From Flavobacterium sp. SUN052 (GTDB lineage Bacteria; Bacteroidota; Bacteroidia; Flavobacteriales; Flavobacteriaceae), in the NCBI RefSeq assembly GCF_028867935.1, contig NZ_JAPQNS010000007.1, positions 310,001 through 374,000 of the forward strand: a stretch of 64,000 nucleotides of DNA, in the 5' to 3' direction. Below the pieces are notes generated by a model. It worked only from the letters and a program-made list of their open reading frames with translations, searched no databases and was not told the DNA's origin. Made by a program: the position numbers and the translations under genes. Shown one piece after another: positions 18,183-27,400 of the stretch; positions within the stretch are counted from its first letter, which is position 1, and every line of letters begins with the position of its first letter.

Positions 18183-18275
18183 ACTACGTTGTCATTAAGT
18201 GGTCATTATGCTTCGCTGTCATTAGGTGTCATTACGCTGCGCTGTCATTAGGTGGTCATACGTTGCTCGTCATTG
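18183..18275. repeat. Short tandem repeat array (27-base unit) upstream of isomerase
   Basis: On the plus strand about three imperfect units of roughly 27 bases follow each other, each built from TGTCATTAGGTG and GTCATTACGCTGCGC. In the coding direction of the isomerase this places repeated AATGAC motifs just upstream of, and in register with, the ATGAC of its start codon. This could be a slipped-strand array in the 5' leader. Confidence 0.75.
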
Positions 18276-18456
18276 GTGTAAGACAAGTTTATAAGTTGAG
18301 CGTGAGTTAAGTCGAGTTGCTGGCGCCTGTGGGCTTCGACTCCGCTCAGCCTGACAGTCTACCTTGGTGCAGTTACCTGTTTTTAAGTCAACTACCGGGT
18401 CAGGCTGAGCGGAGTCGAAGCCCACAGGCGTCAGCAATTTTTAAACTTGTCTCACA
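18276..18456. repeat. 181-bp nested palindromic element
   Basis: Inner arms of 39 bases (18317-18355 and 18399-18437) match with one mismatch around a 43-base centre. Outer arms of 15 bases (18276-18290 and about 18442-18456) match with one mismatch. The inner arm contains TTCGACTCCGCTCAGCC. No gene is encoded. Together with the tandem array at 18183-18275 it fills the 331-base gap between the isomerase and regulator genes; 18457-18510 shows nothing else. Confidence 0.85.
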
Positions 18457-18510
18457 ACTTAGTCATTGATCACTTTCTCTTAATGATAATTAATGACCCT
18501 ATCTGCCCCT

Positions 18511-19275
18511 TCAACTGGCTATAATCAGTTCGATTTCGTTATCGTGAAATACCTGTTTGTGTTTTTCTTCGATGCCTGCATCCGTCACGATATAGTCGAT
18601 GAGCGACAGAGCCCCCAAACTGGCAAAAGCAGACCGGCCAATCTTGGTTGAATCGGCAACCAGATACGTGGTATCAGCCGCATCGATCATGGCTTTCTTC
18701 ACCACGATGTCGCTGATGCTCGGATACGTAAGTCCCGATTTGAGCGAAATGCCAGCTGTAGCCAGAAACAGCTTTTGTACGTTGAGGCCCTTGAAAAAAT
18801 CAGCGGCTTTCTGGCCCGTCAGCGACAAGGTTGGCGGCTTGAATTCCCCCCCGGTCATAATAACTTCAATACCCGGCTCAGCACCCAGAATCAGGGCGAT
18901 ATTGAGCGCATTGGTAATGACTGTCAGGTTTTTATAGCCGCGTAATTTCTTGGCAATCTCCGTAGTTGTTGATCCCGAATCCAGAATAATAGTGTCGCCA
19001 CTTTCAATGAATTCCAGGCATTTCTGGGCAATGCACTCTTTTTTATCGATGTGCGTCTGGTTACTCAGCGAGACCGTTCGAACCTGGTCTTCCACGTTTT
19101 TCAGATAGGCACCACCATGTTCTTTAATGACCAACCCATCTTTTTCGAGCTTGTCGAGGTCCTGCCGAATTGTTACCTCCGTGACCTTGAATAGCCTGGC
19201 CAGGTTAATGACTTTAGCCGAGCCATCCTCCTTTAATAACTCAAGAATTTTATCTCTCCGCTGATTGGCTAACAT
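18511..19275 (-). CDS. DeoR/GlpR family transcriptional regulator
   Basis: About 254 residues. An N-terminal winged helix-turn-helix (RRDKILELLKEDGSAKV, then VTIRQDLDKLEKDGLV) is followed by a DeoR-type sugar-phosphate sensing domain (LDSGSTTTEIAKKL, VITNALNIA, MTGGEFKPPTLSLTG, LFLATAGIS, VADSTKIG). The frame is open to 19338, but the ATG at 19275 (MLANQRRDK) is preferred because family members begin there and a TAnnTTTG element lies upstream at 19322-19329, inside the longer frame. As the gene just upstream of the sugar operon and on the same strand, it probably controls that operon in response to a phosphorylated intermediate. Confidence 0.9.
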   Translation of the reverse strand: MLANQRRDKILELLKEDGSAKVINLARLFKVTEVTIRQDLDKLEKDGLVIKEHGGAYLKNVEDQVRTVSLSNQTHIDKKECIAQKCLEFIESGDTIILDSGSTTTEIAKKLRGYKNLTVITNALNIALILGAEPGIEVIMTGGEFKPPTLSLTGQKAADFFKGLNVQKLFLATAGISLKSGLTYPSISDIVVKKAMIDAADTTYLVADSTKIGRSAFASLGALSLIDYIVTDAGIEEKHKQVFHDNEIELIIAS

Positions 19276-19321
19276 TATACGATGGCTTTTCAATAGCTTT
19301 GATTTCCAGCTAAAACAAAGG

Positions 19322-19329
19322 CAAAAGTA
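19322..19329 (-). promoter_or_regulatory. TAnnTTTG element upstream of deoR-type gene
   Basis: The minus strand reads TACTTTTG, 46 bases before the preferred ATG at 19275. It excludes the longer start at 19338 if it is the functional promoter. Confidence 0.45.
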
Positions 19330-19403
19330 GGCTGACACTTGCTTTTACTTGCCAGTTTTAACAATAATTAATAAAAAATAAAAAATAAACGAAAGTAAAA
19401 CAA

Positions 19404-19437
19404 AGAAGCCAGAACTCTCGTGAGAGTTCTGGCTTCT
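19404..19437 (-). terminator. Intrinsic terminator of the SPFH gene
   Basis: A perfect 16-bp stem, AGAAGCCAGAACTCTC and its complement, with a two-base loop. It lies 16 bases past the stop of the SPFH gene and is followed on the minus strand by a T-rich run (TTGTTTTACTTT). Confidence 0.85.
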
Positions 19438-19452
19438 GATAATTTTAGGCTA

Positions 19453-21429
19453 CTATTGCTTCTCTTCAGTGCTTTTAGGCACCACCGGCACCCGGCGGGC
19501 AGTCGATTGTTGGGGATCAAGCAGGGTAGCTTTGCGTTCGTCGCTCAGTTCGAGTAGTTTCAGACCCATTAGCCCACTCAGCGAACTATCAGCAGTTCCA
19601 TTACCGCTTCCGTTAATCATAATATCGGGAATGATACGAATGTTACCTCGTCCGATTTCCTCGGTGATTTTGTAACGCGTAAAGTTTTCTTCACCCATCG
19701 CTTTTACCTGCAACTCGTAAGCCTCAGCAGTCGATCGGCCAATGGCCAGAATTTTTTCGGCTTCAGCAGCGCCTGTTTTGGCAATTCGTTCGGCTTCTGC
19801 ATCCGCAGTGAGTTTAGTTGCTTCGGCGTCAGCAGCGGCCTGCCGACGGCGGGCTTCTGCGTTGGCTTCTGCCCGGACTTTGGTTGCTTCCGATTCAGCG
19901 CCCACCTGTAATTTGAGGCTTCTTGCTTCCCCTTCCGATTTCTTCACGGCGGCATCAGCAGTGCGCTGAGAAATTTCAACACTCTGCTGCGCTTTTACCA
20001 CCTCCCGTTGAATGTCGGCGAGGGCTGTTTCGCGCTCCATACCCTGACGCTTCTCCTGCGCCATCCGTTGGGTTTCGTACGTTTTTTCCTCTTCCTGCGC
20101 AATCTTACGATCGGTAAGCGTTTTCATCAGACTGTCGGGTGGTACAATATCACCAATCAGCGTATCGACTGCGTTTACATTGTAGATATCCAAAACGGTT
20201 CTGATGTGCTCGCGGGCAGCCTCCTGCCGTTCTTTTCGGGTACTTAAAAAAGCAATTACGTCGGAGTCCTGAGCTGAGTTACGAAAGTAATTACCAATTG
20301 TTGGCTCCAACACTTGCGACACTAGGTTCGTCATAGAGCCAAAGCGTGCGATTACCTTTGGGGCTTCGTTGGCCGGAATATGGATAATCTGCGCCACGTC
20401 GAGGTTAAACGGGAAACCGTCTTTCGAGCGTACCGTAATTGTTGATAGGTTTCGGTCCAGTTCGTGCGATTCGGAGCGGGCATTGGCCCAATTCAGCACG
20501 AGGTTAGTTGTTGGCACCCCTTCTACTTTCATCGTAAACGTATTGATCGGGTATTTCCCTGGCCCCAGCGGCTCCATCCACACCCCCCGAAATCCTTTAT
20601 GGACAATGTTACCGTGTTTGAAAGTATCGCCGGTGAGGTCGGTTCCGTCTTCGCCGATGTACGATATCACCACACCAACAAATCCAATCGGTACTTCCGT
20701 CATCGGAATCTGCTCAATTTGCACTGCCCAGGGGTTAATGTAGTATGAACCCGCTAACACCACCTGCGGCTGTAGACCCCGATTACCGCCGTTTTGCAAA
20801 AATGAATCGATGTTCTGGAAGTTGTTATGGCCATCTACCTGCCGCCCGGCAATCTGTCCAGCTTGTAGCGGAGCACCATCGAGGGTAGTTACAATACCTA
20901 CCATGTTTTCGCGTACGTCGGTCATGGGGGCAATAGTGATTGTAAACGCATACATATTGATACGGTAGGTGCCGGGTGTCAGCAGACCTGTCTGCCGACC
21001 TTTTTGCCCACCCGACGACAGGAAGCGTTCGGTATCCTGAAAGTTGTCACATTCCACGCGTCGGGCCAGAATATTGCCCTGGGGTAGTTCGGCCCCGTCG
21101 TTGGCCAGAATCAAGCCAACTTTACCTTCGGGAATAACGGTAAACGGCTCCATGTTGACCCCAACTTGCCAAGGCCACAAAAACCAGTACAGGCCCGGAG
21201 CCAGCGTTTGAGCCTGATAACCGGCTTCGCCTTTGGTAGCAATAATACGACCATCGGGAAGGCTCCGGTCAGTACCAAAAAGCACGTATTTCTTGGTCAC
21301 AAGACCAATGCGGTCCTGCGGTACGATAACCATACCGAACAGAAACCGGAGTACCCATTTATAGAGTACGAGAGCAAGCAAGAGCGTGGGCAACCAGCCC
21401 CAGCCTAAAAGCAGGGATAAAAAGTCCAT
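19453..21429 (-). CDS. Membrane-anchored SPFH/band 7 protein with tandem beta repeats
   Basis: 658 residues. An N-terminal membrane segment (about 5-38) is followed by three to four copies of a roughly 72-residue beta repeat, each with a LxPGxY opening, a MTxVxxxxVGxV centre and GRxVxxxNFQ...FLxxGG at the end (about residues 75-310). Then come an SPFH/band 7 domain (about 320-460) and a long Ala/Glu/Arg-rich helical coiled coil (about 460-590). The Gly-rich tail ends in ELSDERKATLLDPQ. SPFH proteins form large rings or cages on membranes. The repeats-SPFH-long helix order resembles eukaryotic major vault protein. Monocistronic, with its own terminator. Confidence 0.85.
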   Translation of the reverse strand: MDFLSLLLGWGWLPTLLLALVLYKWVLRFLFGMVIVPQDRIGLVTKKYVLFGTDRSLPDGRIIATKGEAGYQAQTLAPGLYWFLWPWQVGVNMEPFTVIPEGKVGLILANDGAELPQGNILARRVECDNFQDTERFLSSGGQKGRQTGLLTPGTYRINMYAFTITIAPMTDVRENMVGIVTTLDGAPLQAGQIAGRQVDGHNNFQNIDSFLQNGGNRGLQPQVVLAGSYYINPWAVQIEQIPMTEVPIGFVGVVISYIGEDGTDLTGDTFKHGNIVHKGFRGVWMEPLGPGKYPINTFTMKVEGVPTTNLVLNWANARSESHELDRNLSTITVRSKDGFPFNLDVAQIIHIPANEAPKVIARFGSMTNLVSQVLEPTIGNYFRNSAQDSDVIAFLSTRKERQEAAREHIRTVLDIYNVNAVDTLIGDIVPPDSLMKTLTDRKIAQEEEKTYETQRMAQEKRQGMERETALADIQREVVKAQQSVEISQRTADAAVKKSEGEARSLKLQVGAESEATKVRAEANAEARRRQAAADAEATKLTADAEAERIAKTGAAEAEKILAIGRSTAEAYELQVKAMGEENFTRYKITEEIGRGNIRIIPDIMINGSGNGTADSSLSGLMGLKLLELSDERKATLLDPQQSTARRVPVVPKSTEEKQ

Positions 21430-21774
21430 TAATTTGACTGATTGAGATTAAGAAAAATGAATTGGGTAAGCGCAGGAACTACAATAGAATCACTTGCCGG
21501 GTGGCTTAACTCGCTGACGATACCGAGCCAATAAAAAGAAGGAATGCGGGTGCATTAACAATGGGCATCTACCCTGATTTGACGTGTCAAAAGTAGTCGA
21601 GGCACGGATTTGAAGCGTGCCTTATGTGACTATCGGTTACCTTATAATCAGATTGGATACGGGCATTGATGAGTGGATAATGCCCATTTTCGCCTTGTCA
21701 ATTAAACCTTAACCTGGTTTTTTCGCTCCAATCACTAGATTCACGAAAATGCTGAATTGCTGAACCAGATACCT
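21430..21774. other. Intergenic region between divergent genes
   Basis: This 345-base gap separates the divergent SPFH gene and the small repeat-protein gene, so it must hold both promoters, although no exact TAnnTTTG was found. A 7-bp hairpin (GGGCATT at 21661-21667 with AATGCCC at 21679-21685) is the only structure noticed. No coding potential seen. Confidence 0.5.
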
Positions 21775-22194
21775 ATGAAAATGAAACTGCTGATTGCCGC
21801 CCTGTTCCTGTCTGTTGGGGCTTTTGCCCAGACATCAACGGCCCCATCGAAAACTGAAACCCGTCAGAACCCAGGAGCAATGACACCTGAGCAACGGGCT
21901 GAACGCAAAGCAAAAATAGCCGCTATGACTCCTGCCGAACGTGAAGCGTTTAAAACCAGCATGAGGCAGAAGCATGGTGCCCACCGAGCTCACATGACAC
22001 CCGAGCAACGCGAGAAATTTATGGCTGAACACAAAGCGAAAATTGCCGCCATGACTCCGGCTGAGCGAAAAGCGTATAAAGCGGACCTGAAGCATAAACA
22101 CGAAGAACGGCTGGCCAAAATGACGCCCGAACAACGTGAGAAGTTTGAGGCCCGTAAGAACAAGCGCCGTGAACAAACACCCAAAGAAGGGTAA
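21775..22194 (+). CDS. Small exported MTPEQRE-repeat protein
   Basis: 139 residues from ATG 21775, which begins a clean signal peptide (MKMKLLIAALFLSVGAFAQ); an upstream ATG at 21757 adds six residues and is less likely. The mature protein is an alternation of MTPEQREKF-type and MTPAEREAF-type units, five in all, giving a super-repeat of about 38 residues with high Lys, Arg, Ala and His content. It should be helical and very basic. The pattern recalls the LTxxQ motifs of Spy/CpxP-type periplasmic proteins, but I do not assign it to that family. Function unknown. Confidence 0.75.
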   Translation: MKMKLLIAALFLSVGAFAQTSTAPSKTETRQNPGAMTPEQRAERKAKIAAMTPAEREAFKTSMRQKHGAHRAHMTPEQREKFMAEHKAKIAAMTPAERKAYKADLKHKHEERLAKMTPEQREKFEARKNKRREQTPKEG

Positions 22195-22326
22195 CTTTTA
22201 TAGTACGAAATTTCAGCCCGGAAACGTTAGATAGACGTCGCGTTTATCAACCGCTTCCGGGTTCTTTTTATGGTGCATTGTGTACAGACCACGTAAGGTT
22301 TTAATCAACATAATTTGTTTGTATTC

Positions 22327-23544
22327 ATGCACCGGTTTGCGCCGGCCACGTTCGTCAACGCGGCCATTCTTTTAGTCAGTATTGCCGCCTGTCAGTCTGA
22401 TCAGGACACCGCCATTGGCCCGGCTGCCGATTGTCTCGTTCGGACATCGTCTCTAAACGGGCAAATTATTGAGGGAAGTTATATTGTAACCTATCAGCCC
22501 ACGGCAACAGCCACGCTTTCCAACGCACCCAATGCGCGGGTTGCTACCATCGATGAGGGAGTTGCACTGGCTACCACTCAAAAATTACTCCGTCAAAACA
22601 AGATCGAGAGCCAATCTGTAACCGTATTAGGAACGGGAACAGAAACCACTTTTTCAGCTCAACTCACGCCAACTGATCTTGCTCGATTGCAACAAGACCC
22701 ATCGGTAGTATCTGTAGAGCAGGATCGGATTATGGCGATCTGTAATTGCGTCGATGTTGCTACTCCATCAACCCTGTCGTGGAATATTGGACAAACAGGC
22801 TTCGGCCGGGGCGACCTTCAGGTTGGTAAAACGGTATGGGTAATTGACACGGGCATTGACCTCGACCACCCCGACCTGAACGTCGACAGTGACCGTTCGG
22901 TATCGTTTCTGACGGGAAAAACGCCTGACGACGAAAGTGGTCACGGTACACACGTCGCCGGAATCATTGGCGCTCTGAACAATGGAATTGGGGTTACGGG
23001 CGTGGCTTCTGGTGCCACCCTGGTTTCGTTGCGGGTGCTCGACCAGGAGGGGGAGGGCAAAGTATCGACTATTTTACAGGCCATCAACCATGTGTATCGC
23101 AACGGGCAATCCGGCGATGTGGTCAATCTAAGCCTGGGTGGTGAAGGCATATCGGCTGCCCTCGAAAAAGCCATCCGGCAAACTGCCGACCGGGGCATTC
23201 TGTTTGCCATTGCTGCGGGTAACGAAAAAGTGTTGGTATCCACCGTCAGCCCGGCGCGCATTGAACACGCCAATGTATTCACGGTATCAGCGATGGACCG
23301 GACGGAGCAATTCGCGTCGTTTTCAAACTACGGCCCCGAAGTCGATTTCTGTGCCTTCGGTGTTCGGATTACATCGACCTACAAAGATGGTAAATACGCT
23401 ACCTTGTCGGGAACGTCGATGGCTGCTCCGCACGTAGCCGGGTTGTTACTGATCCGAGGCCGCAACCTGCCCACGCGCGGCTACGTAAAAGGTGACCCCG
23501 ACGGCAAGGCCGACCCCATTGCTGGTGAGCCACTCAACCAATAG
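22327..23544 (+). CDS. Subtilisin-like serine peptidase (S8) lipoprotein
   Basis: 405 residues from ATG 22327 (a TTG at 22315 would add four). The leader ends in the lipobox SIAAC, so a lipoprotein is expected. Residues about 50-140 look like an inhibitor I9-type propeptide (GSYIVTYQPTA to VVSVEQDRI). The S8 catalytic triad is complete: Asp in VIDTGID, His in GHGTHVAGI and Ser in GTSMAAPH, with the oxyanion Asn in AIAAGNEK. It would be a secreted or surface protease needing self-processing. The short tail after the catalytic Ser (LLIRGRNLPTRG onward) is truncated compared with many relatives. Confidence 0.9.
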   Translation: MHRFAPATFVNAAILLVSIAACQSDQDTAIGPAADCLVRTSSLNGQIIEGSYIVTYQPTATATLSNAPNARVATIDEGVALATTQKLLRQNKIESQSVTVLGTGTETTFSAQLTPTDLARLQQDPSVVSVEQDRIMAICNCVDVATPSTLSWNIGQTGFGRGDLQVGKTVWVIDTGIDLDHPDLNVDSDRSVSFLTGKTPDDESGHGTHVAGIIGALNNGIGVTGVASGATLVSLRVLDQEGEGKVSTILQAINHVYRNGQSGDVVNLSLGGEGISAALEKAIRQTADRGILFAIAAGNEKVLVSTVSPARIEHANVFTVSAMDRTEQFASFSNYGPEVDFCAFGVRITSTYKDGKYATLSGTSMAAPHVAGLLLIRGRNLPTRGYVKGDPDGKADPIAGEPLNQ

Positions 23545-23600
23545 ATGAAAGTGCGAAAGAGTGAATGAGCGAAATAGTGGCTTTATCAGCAATTTTCGCC

Positions 23601-23617
23601 CTTTTGCTCTTTCACTC
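23601..23617 (-). repeat. Dispersed 17-base repeat, copy 1
   Basis: The minus strand reads GAGTGAAAGAGCAAAAG, identical over 17 bases to the plus strand at 31041-31057. A diverged, oppositely oriented version lies at 23551-23575, making a loose hairpin between the peptidase and acetyltransferase genes. Confidence 0.6.
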
Positions 23618-23657
23618 TATAGCTCTTTACCTATCTTCGCGGGAAACCCCCGCAACC

Positions 23658-24185
23658 ATGCTGCCCGACCTCACAACACTCACCATCGAAACGAAACGGC
23701 TAGTACTCAAACCTATTTCGGCGGCCTATACCGATGCCATTTTTACCGAGTTTACGTCGGAGGTAGCCACGTATATGTATCCCCGGCCTGCCGAAAAAAG
23801 AATCGAAACAGAAGCATTTGTGGCGGCAGCACAGGAAGAAAACGAAGAGGGAAGCAGCCTGATCATGGTCATTACCCAACGAGAAACAGGCGATTTTCTG
23901 GGCTGTGTGGGTTTACACAAACTGACACAAACCCGCCCTGAGTTTGGTATCTGGGTGAAACAGTCGGCACACATGCATGGCTATGGACGCGAAGCCGTGC
24001 GTGCGCTCAAACAATGGGCCGACCGCCATCTCGACTATGAATACCTGATTTACCCGGTTGACTCGCGGAACATAGCAAGCCGCAAAATCCCCGAGTCGCT
24101 GGGGGCCTGCATCATTAGCCAATATGACGATCGGGGTGGTATGGGTCAGGATTTAACGTTGATTAAGTACCGAATTGATCGGTAA
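23658..24185 (+). CDS. GNAT family N-acetyltransferase
   Basis: 175 residues of the RimJ/RimL-like GNAT class (Acetyltransf_3). Visible marks are IETKRLVLKPIS, FGIWVKQSAHMHGYGREAV (acetyl-CoA binding loop region with GYGREA) and NIASRKIPESLGA. It transfers acetyl from acetyl-CoA to an amine; the substrate is unknown. An upstream ATG at 23565 is in frame but would encode a stretch derived from an intergenic hairpin repeat. ATG 23658 is preferred, and a near-consensus TATCTTCG lies 18 bases before it. Confidence 0.85.
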   Translation: MLPDLTTLTIETKRLVLKPISAAYTDAIFTEFTSEVATYMYPRPAEKRIETEAFVAAAQEENEEGSSLIMVITQRETGDFLGCVGLHKLTQTRPEFGIWVKQSAHMHGYGREAVRALKQWADRHLDYEYLIYPVDSRNIASRKIPESLGACIISQYDDRGGMGQDLTLIKYRIDR

Positions 24186-24421
24186 AACAGCAGCATTATA
24201 GCTATATATAAATCACTGAAGTCTTACGCTACCAGTAACCAATAAACTACTTATCTATATCTATCAATTATTAAAGAAACGTTAAAACCTTTCCGTGATT
24301 CGTAAAACAAAGCGAACCAACAAACGTTTTCGTCTGTATAAATTTAAGTAGAAAGTTTGTTGCCCTTCTAATAACAAGGTAACTACCTGATAGTCAAAAG
24401 TTTTTTCATCAACCTATTTTT

Positions 24422-27400
24422 ATGAAAGCGTTTTACGCAACATTACAAAACAAAGTCCCCCCCCAGTTTTTTAGTACATCAACTCCATCGGTCAAATCTT
24501 TATTTTTCTTTGCTTTAGCTCTTCTGCTTTTTGCTGGGAATCATGCCGTTGTAGCACAGGGGACAACCGTTACGGGTACGGTCAAAGAAACCGATGGAAC
24601 ACCTCTGCCAGGGGTAACGGTGCAAGTTAAAGGCACTACACGCGGGACAAACACTGATATTGACGGAAAATATCAAGTAACTGGTGTTGAACCCGGCACT
24701 TCACTAATATTTAGCTTTATTGGTAAAACACCCCAGGAAGTAGCCGTCGGCAACCAATCGACAGTAGATGTAACACTCGCCGACGACTCCAAATCACTTC
24801 AGGAAGTAGTGGTTGTCGGATACGGTACGCAACGCCGTAAAGATTTGACCGGTGCTATCGCGTCGATTTCAGCGGAAGAGTTTCAGAAGGGTAACATCGT
24901 GAACCCAGAGCAGCTGGTGGCGGGTAAACTCGCCGGGGTGCAAATTACGCCACCCAGCGGCCAGCCGGGCGGTGGTAGCACAATTCGGATTCGGGGTGGC
25001 TCATCGCTCAATGCCAGCAATGATCCGTTGTTCGTAATTGACGGAGTTCCCGTTGACAATCAGGGCATTATTGGAGCATCGAACCCACTGAGTTTGATCA
25101 ACCCGAACGACATCGAGACGTTTACGATCCTGAAAGATGCCTCGGCAGCGGCTATCTACGGCGCACGGGCAGCCAATGGCGTTGTTCTGATTACGACCAA
25201 AAAAGGACGGATAGGCGACCAAACACGCGTGAGTTTCAGCACGCAGGGTTCGTTGTCGATCAACTCGAAACAACTGTCAACGCTAAACGCAACGGAGTTC
25301 ACCAACCTGGTTAACCAGATTGGCAATGACGAGCAGAAGGCGTTGCTGACTACTGGCACAACCCCTGGAACCACCACCAATTGGCAGGACCAAATTTTTC
25401 GTCAATCGTTAAGTACCGATAACAACCTGTCGGTAACCGGGGCATTTAAAAACGTTCCGTACCGGGTATCGGGTGGTTATCTGAGCCAGAACGGAACACT
25501 GAAAACGTCAAACTTCCAGCGTGTTTCAGGTTCGATTGGCTTGTCGCCCCGATTCCTGAACGACAATCTTCGGGTCGACATCAACCTGAAAGGTTCGCTT
25601 ATTAAAAACAGGTTCGCCGATCAGGGTGCCATTGGGGCTGCCGTTTTCTTCGACCCGACCAAACCTGTTTATAGCGGCAACGAGTCTTACGGTGGCTTTT
25701 ATGAGTGGTTAACGCCCACTGGTATTCCAAACCCGCAGGCCACCCGTAACCCACTGGGTATGCTCTATAACAAACAGGATCGTACTACCGTACAGCGGAG
25801 TATTGGCAATATTCAGTTTGATTACCGCTTACCGTTCCTGACGGGTTTGCGGGCCAATTTGAATCTTGGCTACGACATATCGAAATCCGAAGGTCTTAAT
25901 TTCACGCCAGCCTACGCTGCTACGCAGTTTGTTCAGGGTGGCAATGGTGGACAGTCGCAGGAGTCTTCGAGCACGCGGAACAACAAAACGCTGGAGTTTT
26001 ACCTGAACTATGTGAAGGATTTGAACACCAGCAATCGCATCGACGTAACAGCCGGGTATTCGTATCAGGATTTCATTCGTGACAATCCAAGTTATACCAA
26101 CTTCCGGGCAAACGGCACCGATACGATTGCTGCTGCCGGGGTTCCCTTCCGTACACAATACACCTTGCTGGCATTTTTTGGCCGGGTTAACTATACTTTG
26201 AAAGATCGGTATGTGCTGACCGCCACTGTCCGCCGGGATGCTACCTCGCGTTTTGGGCCCGATAGTCGCTGGGGTACGTTCCCCGCGCTGGGTTTATCGT
26301 GGAGCATCAAAGACGAACCGTTTTTGAAGAATATTAAAGCGCTAACCGCCCTCAAGCTTCGGTTAGGGTACGGGGTAACGGGCCAGCAGGATTTGACCAA
26401 TCTGGCCTCCGACTACGCATATCTGCCCCGATACACCATCAGCGACCCAACGGCGCAGTACTTTTTGGGTAATCAGTACATCCGCACCTTGCGCGCTGAA
26501 GGGTATGACGCGAATCTGAAATGGGAAGAGACACAAGCTATCAACGCAGCCGTTGACTTTGCCTTTTTCGATGGACGCCTGGGTGGTAGCATCGACGTGT
26601 ACCAGAAAAACACTCGCGATTTGCTGGCCACGATTCCCGTTGCGGCCGGTACTAACCTGACCAATCAGGTGTTGACCAACGTGGGTAACCTTCGCAACCG
26701 GGGTATCGAAGTAGCTATTAACACCAACCCGATCCGACGCGAAGGCATGAATCTGGACGTTAATTTCAACGTGACCTACAATGAGAATGAGATCACGAAC
26801 TTGACTCGGGTACCCGTTCCTAATGATCCCGGTATCCAGGTAGGGGCCATTACGGGTGGCACAGGTAACTTCGCTCAGATCCAGACAGTTGGCTATCCTA
26901 TCAATACGTTTTATGTGTTGCGCCAGGTATATGGCGAGAATGGTGTACCTGTCGAAGGCGTGTATGAAGATCGGAACGGCGATGGCCAGATCACGGTAGA
27001 CGACCGCGTGCGGTATCAGTCGTCTAACCCAAAAATGCTGCTCGGCTTTACTACCCAGTTCACCTACGGTAAACTCAACGCAGGCTTAGTGTTGCGGGGT
27101 AACGTGGGCAACTACGTGTATAACAACACCCGGGCCAATGCTAGCTCCTACACCAGTTTTGTGAACTCACTGGGCTTCCTTTCCAACGGCCTGGAAAATG
27201 TACTGACAACCAACTTCACCCGGCCACAGTACTTCTCGGATTACTACGTGGAAAATGCATCGTTCGTTCGGCTCGATAACCTCAACGTCGGCTACAACTT
27301 TGGTAACGTGTTTGGATTTGGTCAGCGCAAAACCACGCTCCGGGCTTCGTTAACGGCACAAAACCTGTTCGTTATCACGAAATACACTGGTCTCGATCCT

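Noticed and set aside
18183..18275. Tandem repeats as a CRISPR array
   Set aside because: Units are contiguous with no spacers between them, only about three in number, and no cas gene is nearby.
18269..18468. GTCATTG direct repeats as a certain target-site duplication
   Set aside because: The word occurs many times in this region, so its presence on both sides of the palindrome is weak evidence.
23565..23657. Hydrophobic N-terminal extension of the acetyltransferase as a signal peptide
   Set aside because: It is encoded by an intergenic hairpin repeat; GNAT enzymes are cytoplasmic and the later ATG fits the family start.
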